DNA from: Bacteroidales bacterium
GTDB taxonomy: Bacteria; Bacteroidota; Bacteroidia; Bacteroidales; UBA932
Assembly (NCBI GenBank): GCA_017501525.1
Contig: JAFVWT010000012.1
Span: forward strand, 39,210-103,209
DNA length: 64,000 bases
Reading direction: 5' to 3'
Shown one piece after another: positions 55,182 through 61,081 of this stretch. The stretch's first letter is position 1. Each line of letters begins with the position of its first letter. The notes beneath the pieces were generated by a model. The model was given only the letters and a program-made list of their open reading frames with translations, did not search any database and had not been told where the DNA came from. A program made the translations under genes and the position numbers.

Positions 55182-55532
55182 ATGAATAGTTTTAAGGATT
55201 GTCTATGCCGAATAAGGGATATTCGGTTGCAGATTGATATATTTGAGAAGGAGCTTGAAGATAGATTCGGAATATCTTTGAATGAAGGGATGGTGTTATG
55301 TTCGATTTCATCAGGAGGGTCCCTTACTTGTGGGACAATAGCTCAAAAACTTACCATCACTCCCTCGAATTGTTCAAAAGTGGTGGCAAAAGTGGAGTCA
55401 AAAGGATTGATTTCACGAACATTGGGAAAGGAGGACAAGAGAGAGATGATTTTTGAACTCACTCCTGAAGGATTATCCCTTCTGGAACAAATAAACTCTT
55501 CAGGTATATCTTTGTCAGATGTTTTGAAATAG
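55182..55532 (+). CDS. MarR-family winged-helix regulator, cysteine-rich
   Basis: 116 residues. The wHTH core includes LTCGTIAQKLTITPSNCSKVV (as TIAQKLTITPSN, the recognition helix region), VESKGLISRTLGKEDKREMIF (wing) and LTPEGLSLLEQI. Five cysteines (7, 9, 40, 50, 64) are many for this size, and one lies in the recognition-helix region. With the thioredoxin gene 6 nt upstream this suggests, but does not prove, redox sensing of the OhrR/SarZ kind. The dimerisation helices are shorter than in typical 140-residue MarR proteins. Confidence 0.8.
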   Translation: MNSFKDCLCRIRDIRLQIDIFEKELEDRFGISLNEGMVLCSISSGGSLTCGTIAQKLTITPSNCSKVVAKVESKGLISRTLGKEDKREMIFELTPEGLSLLEQINSSGISLSDVLK

Positions 55533-55538
55533 ATGAGG

Positions 55539-55572
55539 TAGGGGAATCAAATTTTCCCTATCTTTGTTTTTT
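55539..55572 (+). terminator. Terminator after marR-like gene, overlapping a -7 box
   Basis: TAGGGGAA pairs with TTTCCCTA (one G-U) around a 6-nt loop and runs into TCTTTGTTTTTT. TATCTTTG (55559-55566) inside it also matches the -7 consensus, so the same bases may serve as a promoter for the GH20 gene. Confidence 0.55.
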
Positions 55573-55615
55573 AGAATAAGGGAAAGTTTTATAATCCTAT
55601 CCTTTAAACGTGAAA

Positions 55616-55637
55616 TTTATAGGAGTTTCCTAAATAT
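55616..55637 (+). repeat. Dispersed TTTATAG motif before the GH20 gene
   Basis: TTTATAGGAGTTTCCTAAAT, preceded by TTTAAACGTGAAA, the same flank as at 48.8 kb. It ends 15 nt before the GH20 ATG. Confidence 0.5.
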
Positions 55638-55652
55638 AATTGAAGTAATATT

Positions 55653-58010
55653 ATGAATAGAAAGCTGTTTCTTCCTGTGGTGATGGTTATTGCCGCTTTG
55701 TCTTTTTTGTCATGCTCAAAGAGTGAAAGAATATATAATGAGGGAATAAACATACTCCCTGCACCTGTAGAAATTGAACTTCTCGAACAAGGAGAGTTTC
55801 TCTTGAACAAATCGTCGGTGGTCGTCGCTGATGGTCAAGAGCAGATGGAGGTTGCCGAGTTTTTTGTGGAAAAGATTAATAGGTCGACCGGCTATCGTCT
55901 GGAAATTGTTTCAGAACTTCCTGTTTCAAACTATATTCTATTGGAACTCAATCCTCAAATGGAGATAAAGGATGAGGGTTATACACTTTCAGTTAATAAC
56001 TCCCGAGTAGTCGTATCTGCAAAGGACCGTTCGGGACTTTTTTATGGTATGGCTACATTCATGCAGCTTCTTCCGGCTGAAATAGAGTCGTTGACAAAGG
56101 TTTCGGGTCTCAGATGGGCTGCTCAGGCAGTGGAGATAACTGACTATCCCCGTTTCTCATATCGAGGACTTCATCTGGATCCGTGCCGCCATTTTATGAC
56201 AGTGGAGGATGTCAAGAAACATTTGGATATAATGTCGATGTTCAAGTTCAATATAATGCACTTCCATTTGACAGAGGATCAAGGGTGGAGAATAGAGATA
56301 AAAAAATATCCGCTTTTGACCGAATTAGGCTCTAAAAGACTTGAGGGTGAGGGATATATCCACGAGGGTTTCTATACTCAGGATGAACTTAAGGAACTTG
56401 TCGAGTATGCCCGCTTGCGCAATATTACCATTATTCCAGAAATAGAGGTTCCGGGTCATGCCCTTGCAGCGATAACAGGTTATCCATGGTTGAGCTGTAA
56501 TGAGCAGGAGACTACTCCACGAATTATCTGGGGGGTAGAGGATGTGGTAATGTGTGCAGGAAAGGAGAGTACATTTGAGTTTGTGGAAGATGTTATAAAG
56601 GAAGTAGTGGAGATCTTCCCTTCTGAATATATTCATATTGGGGGTGATGAGTGTCCAAAAGGGGAATGGGAAAAATGTCCTTTGTGTCAGGCAAAAATAA
56701 AAGAGTTGGGCATTGATAAAACCATTAAAGGCCATACTCCTGAGATGAGACTTCAAAGTTACTTTATTGAGAGGGTTGAAAAAATTGTTGAGAAATATGG
56801 TAGAAAGATTATCGGATGGGATGAGATTCTTGAAGGTGGATTGGCTCCTTCAGCTACAGTGATGTCATGGAGAGGTTTATGGGGAGGAATTGCTGCAGCA
56901 ATGCAGGGACATGATGCGATTATGACTCCTTCTACTGACGGTTATTATTTTGACCATTATCAAGGGGATTATCGTGTTGAACCATTGGCAATAGGTGGTT
57001 ACACTACCCTCGAGAAGGTTTATTCGTATAATCCTATTCCTGATACTCTTGCGAAGCTGGGACTTGCACACCATATTTTAGGAGTCCAGGGCAATACCTG
57101 GTCGGAGTATATGTATACAGAGGATATTCGCGAATATAGGATATATCCTAAGGCATTTGCACTTGCAGAGGTGGCATGGAGTCCCCTTTCAAGAAAGGAT
57201 TTTAAAGATTTTGACAGAAGGGTCAACAATGCTTATGTCCGTTTGGACCAATACGATGTAAATTATCACATTCCTCAGCCCGAGCAGCCGGGAGGTTCAT
57301 GCAACCATGTTGCTTTTGTGGATAGTACCGTTATGGAGTTTACAACTACCCGCCCTGTCAAAATGGTTTATACTTTGGACGGAAGTACCCCTACAGCCAA
57401 GTCTCAGGAATATATTGCTCCATTTACATTGAAGGAGAATACTGTCGTGAAGATATGCAGTGTTCTACCCTCGGGCAAATGCTCTGCGGTCAGGACTATT
57501 TTTGTTGAAAAGCAGCAATATTCTCCTGCGGTAGAGGTTGAAGGTCTTAGCGCAGGGCTTATAATGGAGGTTACACAGGGCCATTTTATGAATAGGGAAG
57601 AGCTTGAATCCCAACCAAGGGAGTGGACCAGAAGCATTATAAATTCTACTCGGAGACTAGTGGATGTGGTTCCATCTGACAACTATATGAGAGATTTTCC
57701 TCAATTTGCTTCGGTTGCTAGAGGTTATATTATGATCCCTGAAGATGGAATTTATTATTTCGGAACTAATTTCAATGACCTTTCAATAGATGGGAAAATG
57801 GTAGTGGACAATAATAACGATATCAAGAAATACTCTACAAATGGTACATCGATGGCATTGGCAAAAGGTCTTCACACCATTGAAATCACATTTTTGGGTC
57901 ATATCCTGGGAGGTTGGCCATCTAATTGGGACAGAGGTGATATCCAAATCAGAGAGCAAGGTGACGAAAAGTTCTATGCTGTAACTCCTGAAATGTTGTG
58001 GTATAAATAG
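55653..58010 (+). CDS. GH20 beta-N-acetylhexosaminidase, surface lipoprotein
   Basis: 785 residues. SPII signal (LSFLSC, Cys21). GH20b N-terminal domain (about 30-160), then the catalytic barrel beginning YRGLHLDPCRHFM. The substrate-assisted pair Asp332-Glu333 lies in YIHIGGDECPKGEW; later come GWDEILEGGLAP and MSWRG. A chitobiase-type C-terminal domain (MVYTLDGSTPTAKS) and a PA14-like domain (GYIMIPEDGIYYFGTNFNDL) follow. It releases terminal GlcNAc/GalNAc from glycans. Next to a GH29 fucosidase, host mucin or N-glycans are likely targets. Confidence 0.95.
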   Translation: MNRKLFLPVVMVIAALSFLSCSKSERIYNEGINILPAPVEIELLEQGEFLLNKSSVVVADGQEQMEVAEFFVEKINRSTGYRLEIVSELPVSNYILLELNPQMEIKDEGYTLSVNNSRVVVSAKDRSGLFYGMATFMQLLPAEIESLTKVSGLRWAAQAVEITDYPRFSYRGLHLDPCRHFMTVEDVKKHLDIMSMFKFNIMHFHLTEDQGWRIEIKKYPLLTELGSKRLEGEGYIHEGFYTQDELKELVEYARLRNITIIPEIEVPGHALAAITGYPWLSCNEQETTPRIIWGVEDVVMCAGKESTFEFVEDVIKEVVEIFPSEYIHIGGDECPKGEWEKCPLCQAKIKELGIDKTIKGHTPEMRLQSYFIERVEKIVEKYGRKIIGWDEILEGGLAPSATVMSWRGLWGGIAAAMQGHDAIMTPSTDGYYFDHYQGDYRVEPLAIGGYTTLEKVYSYNPIPDTLAKLGLAHHILGVQGNTWSEYMYTEDIREYRIYPKAFALAEVAWSPLSRKDFKDFDRRVNNAYVRLDQYDVNYHIPQPEQPGGSCNHVAFVDSTVMEFTTTRPVKMVYTLDGSTPTAKSQEYIAPFTLKENTVVKICSVLPSGKCSAVRTIFVEKQQYSPAVEVEGLSAGLIMEVTQGHFMNREELESQPREWTRSIINSTRRLVDVVPSDNYMRDFPQFASVARGYIMIPEDGIYYFGTNFNDLSIDGKMVVDNNNDIKKYSTNGTSMALAKGLHTIEITFLGHILGGWPSNWDRGDIQIREQGDEKFYAVTPEMLWYK

Positions 58011-58096
58011 CGGAGTGGTTTGTAGGAGGAGTTTGGGAGACTTACGTGATATTGGTACATAGCAGTAGAATTTCCAATGATACAACTTAAGGCGAT

Positions 58097-59524
58097 ATGA
58101 GACGATATTTACTTTTTTCACTTATATTTGTTATAACATCATTTTTGCTACTGTCGTGCAAGGATTATTCAGAACCATTGCCATATGGTCCGGTTCCTAC
58201 TGAAAGTCAATTGCAATGGCAGAAAATGGAGTATTATATGTTTGTCCATTTTGGCCCCAATACTTTTACTGACAAGGAGTGGGGTGATGGTCTTGAGAGT
58301 CCCGATGTTTTTGCCCCGACAGAGCTGGATTGTATGCAGTGGGCAAAGGTTGCAAGGCAGGCGGGAATGAAAGGAATCATTGTTACAGCAAAGCATCACG
58401 ATGGTTTTTGTCTGTGGCCGAGTGCCTATAGTTCCCATACGGTAGAGGAGAGTGGATGGAGAGATGGGAAAGGAGATCTCCTCAAGGAACTCTCTATTGC
58501 ATGTGAAAAATATGGACTTAAATTTGGAGTATATGTATCGCCCTGGGATCAGAATCATCCCAAATACGGGTTGCCCGAATATAATGAGGTATTTGCAGGA
58601 ACAATTTCCGAGGTATTGGGCAATTATGGTAATGTGTTTGAGTTGTGGCTTGATGGTGCCTATGGTGGAAATCCCGATTCTACTTTCAGATATGATTGGG
58701 AATTGTTCCATGAAATAGCGTATAGTAAATCTCCTGATGTAGTGATATTCAGTGATATAGGTCCAGGTTGCAGGTGGGTGGGCAATGAAAGTGGTATTGC
58801 TCCGGAGACAAATTGGTCAAGGCTCAATACCGATGGCTATCAACCAGGTAAATTTGCGCCATCAAGAGATACTTTAGGAGGTGGAAATGTTCATGGTAAG
58901 TATTGGGTCCCCGCAGAGTGTGATGTGTCTCTACGTCCGGGATGGTTTTACTCCCCCTCTACTGATGACAAACTTAAGAGTGTGGATCAACTTATGGAGA
59001 TCTACTACTCTTCGGTTGGACGAAACAGTAATTTGCTCTTGAATGTCCCTGCTGACCGAAGGGGAAGGATTCCTGCCGCTGACTCAGCCAGACTTGTGGA
59101 ATTTGCCAAGGAACGGGAAAAAGCTTTCCATGTAGACTATGCCAAAATGTCCAGAACCCTTTCTGATGAGGTCCGAGGAGCAAAACCCAAATTTGCGGCG
59201 AGCAATATCGTGGATGGACGCTACGACACTTATTGGAGCACGGATGATAATGTTACAAGTGCTTCTTTTACGGTCTATTTTAGAAGAAATCGTGTGATAA
59301 GTGCGGCTATGATTCAGGAGTATATTCCATTGGGACAAAGGGTCAAGGAATTTAGTATCGAGTGCGCTTTAGGTGACGATGGTGATTGGAAAGAGGTATT
59401 CAGAGGTACTACTATCGGATACAAGAGGATTGTAAGGTTCGATTCCGTAGAAGTTTCAAAAGTGCGATTCAATATTTTGGACTCTTACGCCTCTCCTGTG
59501 ATAAACAATGTTGAAATTTATTAG
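58097..59524 (+). CDS. GH29 alpha-L-fucosidase with C-terminal F5/8-type (CBM32-like) domain
   Basis: 475 residues. SPII signal (LLLSC, Cys21) followed by KDYSE. Catalytic barrel: YYMFVHFGPNTFTDKEWGDG, VTAKHHDGFCLWPS, and the nucleophile Asp186 in FELWLDGAYGG. From about residue 355 (AASNIVDGRYDTYWSTDD) a discoidin/F5-8 C carbohydrate-binding domain follows. The layout resembles the GH29-B type that cleaves alpha-1,3/4-fucose. It follows the GH20 gene by 86 nt and is probably co-expressed. Confidence 0.94.
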   Translation: MRRYLLFSLIFVITSFLLLSCKDYSEPLPYGPVPTESQLQWQKMEYYMFVHFGPNTFTDKEWGDGLESPDVFAPTELDCMQWAKVARQAGMKGIIVTAKHHDGFCLWPSAYSSHTVEESGWRDGKGDLLKELSIACEKYGLKFGVYVSPWDQNHPKYGLPEYNEVFAGTISEVLGNYGNVFELWLDGAYGGNPDSTFRYDWELFHEIAYSKSPDVVIFSDIGPGCRWVGNESGIAPETNWSRLNTDGYQPGKFAPSRDTLGGGNVHGKYWVPAECDVSLRPGWFYSPSTDDKLKSVDQLMEIYYSSVGRNSNLLLNVPADRRGRIPAADSARLVEFAKEREKAFHVDYAKMSRTLSDEVRGAKPKFAASNIVDGRYDTYWSTDDNVTSASFTVYFRRNRVISAAMIQEYIPLGQRVKEFSIECALGDDGDWKEVFRGTTIGYKRIVRFDSVEVSKVRFNILDSYASPVINNVEIY

Positions 59525-59565
59525 AAGAGGGTTTCTGCAAATGGTGATAGAATCAGATTTATGTT

Positions 59566-59587
59566 ATTTATAGAACATCCTTTATCC
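59566..59587 (+). repeat. Dispersed TTTATAGAAC motif before ferritin
   Basis: TTTATAGAACATCCTTTAT, ending 10 nt before the ferritin -7 box. Confidence 0.5.
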
Positions 59588-59596
59588 ATTTGGTAT

Positions 59597-59604
59597 TATA
59601 TTTG
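59597..59604 (+). promoter_or_regulatory. -7 box of the ferritin gene
   Basis: TATATTTG, 44 nt before the ATG. No TTTG at the expected -33 position; the TTTATAGAAC motif covers it. Confidence 0.6.
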
Positions 59605-59648
59605 TCTTTCCATTAGGTGTAACAGATTAATTTTAAAAAAATACAGAT

Positions 59649-60131
59649 ATGATTAACGAAAAAGTACAACAAGCATTGAACGATCAGATTTTAGCAGAAA
59701 TGTGGTCGGCAAACCTTTATCTCTCAATGTCTTTCTATATGGCAGTCGAGGGATATGACGGATTATCACATTGGCTTAAGAAACAGTCTCAAGAGGAGAT
59801 GGAGCACGCTTATGATATGGCAGACTATGTTCTAAAGAGAGGCGGTGTGCCAAAGGTGGAAAAGATAGATGTTGTTCCTCAAGGATGGGGTAGTCCGGAG
59901 GAGGTTTTCAAACATGTGTATGAACATGAGTGCCATGTTTCAAAACTTATCAACAACATTATGGATTTGGCAGTGGAGCAGAGAGATAATGCGACACAGG
60001 ATTTTATGTGGAAGTATGTCCGTGAGCAGGTTGAGGAAGAGGCAACTGCATTGAATATTTACGAAAAAGCTAAAAAGGCTTCAGAAGCTGGACTTTTGTT
60101 CCTGGATTCTAAATTGGGACAGCGTAAATAA
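59649..60131 (+). CDS. ftnA: Non-haem ferritin
   Basis: Iron-storage cage subunit with ferroxidase activity. 160 residues of four-helix bundle. Ferroxidase ligands are seen as Glu17 (ILAEMWSANLYLSM), Glu50/His53 (SQEEMEHAYDMADY), Glu93-95 (YEHECHVSKLINNI) and the region VREQVEEEATALNI. It is preceded by a dispersed TTTATAGAAC motif and a TATATTTG box, and followed after 28 nt by an EFR1-type electron carrier, which could reduce ferritin iron. Confidence 0.96.
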   Translation: MINEKVQQALNDQILAEMWSANLYLSMSFYMAVEGYDGLSHWLKKQSQEEMEHAYDMADYVLKRGGVPKVEKIDVVPQGWGSPEEVFKHVYEHECHVSKLINNIMDLAVEQRDNATQDFMWKYVREQVEEEATALNIYEKAKKASEAGLLFLDSKLGQRK

Positions 60132-60159
60132 GCGAAGGTAGAAATATAAGTGGATATAT

Positions 60160-60975
60160 ATGAAGAATGTTATCTTCTGGTTCTCGGGCTCGGGCAATTC
60201 CAAGTACGTGGCGACGAGAATATTCGAGGAGGTCTCGAAGGTTGATGAAGATACTGTTATTCTGTATATTGCCGATTTGATAAGAGAAGGAAAGATGAAG
60301 TTTGACATTGAGCATAATGGCTCTGTCGGCTTTGTCTTTCCTACTTATTTTTGGGGAGTTCCCCAGATAGTGAGAGATTTTGTCTCCAACTTGGAATTAG
60401 AGGGCATAACTCAGGAAACAGCAATTTATCAGGTGTTGACTTGTGGAGGTAGTACAGGCATGGCTGACAAGAGTTTTTCAAAGCTCCTTTCAGCAAGGGG
60501 TTATCATGTAAGGGAAACTTTCTCAGTTTCTATGCCTGACAATTATTGCATTCTGCTCGATTTGATGACCCCAAAAGAGCAGATTGTTCCTCTTCTTGAA
60601 GAGGCCGGCATAAAATTGGATAAGGTAATCCCTGCTATAATCAGCAGATGTGTCAAGAAGAAAAATAACATATCAGGTGAACTGCTGATTGATAGAGGTG
60701 TTCATCCCAAACTTAAAAGCAGACTGCTATACCCTCTTTATAAATATGGTAGAAGGACATCCCCTTTCTACGCTGATGATAAGTGTATAGGATGTGGGAA
60801 ATGTGTGAAGGTGTGTCCCATGGACATTATAACTATGTCTGAGGATCGTCCACAATGGAAAAAGGGGCGATGTACTCAATGTTTGGCATGTCTGCATCAT
60901 TGTCCTGTTGAATCTGTGCAATATGGGCGTAAGACTCAAGGCAGACTCAGATATGTCATTGATCCCTATTTATAG
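60160..60975 (+). CDS. EFR1-type ferredoxin-flavodoxin protein
   Basis: 271 residues. An N-terminal flavodoxin-like domain binds FMN (FWFSGSGNSKYVATRIFEE, then FPTYFWGVPQIVRDFV). A C-terminal 2[4Fe-4S] ferredoxin has CIGCGKCVKVCP (Cys209, 212, 215, 219) and CTQCLACLHHCP (Cys238, 241, 244, 248). This is the architecture of the EFR1 family, whose physiological partners are unknown. Directly behind ferritin, so a role in iron mobilisation is possible. Confidence 0.9.
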   Translation: MKNVIFWFSGSGNSKYVATRIFEEVSKVDEDTVILYIADLIREGKMKFDIEHNGSVGFVFPTYFWGVPQIVRDFVSNLELEGITQETAIYQVLTCGGSTGMADKSFSKLLSARGYHVRETFSVSMPDNYCILLDLMTPKEQIVPLLEEAGIKLDKVIPAIISRCVKKKNNISGELLIDRGVHPKLKSRLLYPLYKYGRRTSPFYADDKCIGCGKCVKVCPMDIITMSEDRPQWKKGRCTQCLACLHHCPVESVQYGRKTQGRLRYVIDPYL

Positions 60976-61042
60976 TTGGGCATAATAGTCAGATAGGTTG
61001 ATATGACAGATATGACGGAGTTCGTTATTATAAAATTTAGTG

Positions 61043-61050
61043 TATCTTTG
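61043..61050 (+). promoter_or_regulatory. -7 box of the large repeat lipoprotein gene
   Basis: TATCTTTG, 31 nt before the ATG at 61082, with TTCG about 18 nt upstream as a poor -33. Confidence 0.6.
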
Positions 61051-61081
61051 CACCTCTTTGAAACATTTAATATATAACAAT

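Noticed and set aside
55559-55566. Definite promoter assignment for GH20
   Set aside because: The TATCTTTG lies inside what looks like the terminator of the marR-like gene; sequence alone cannot say which role applies.
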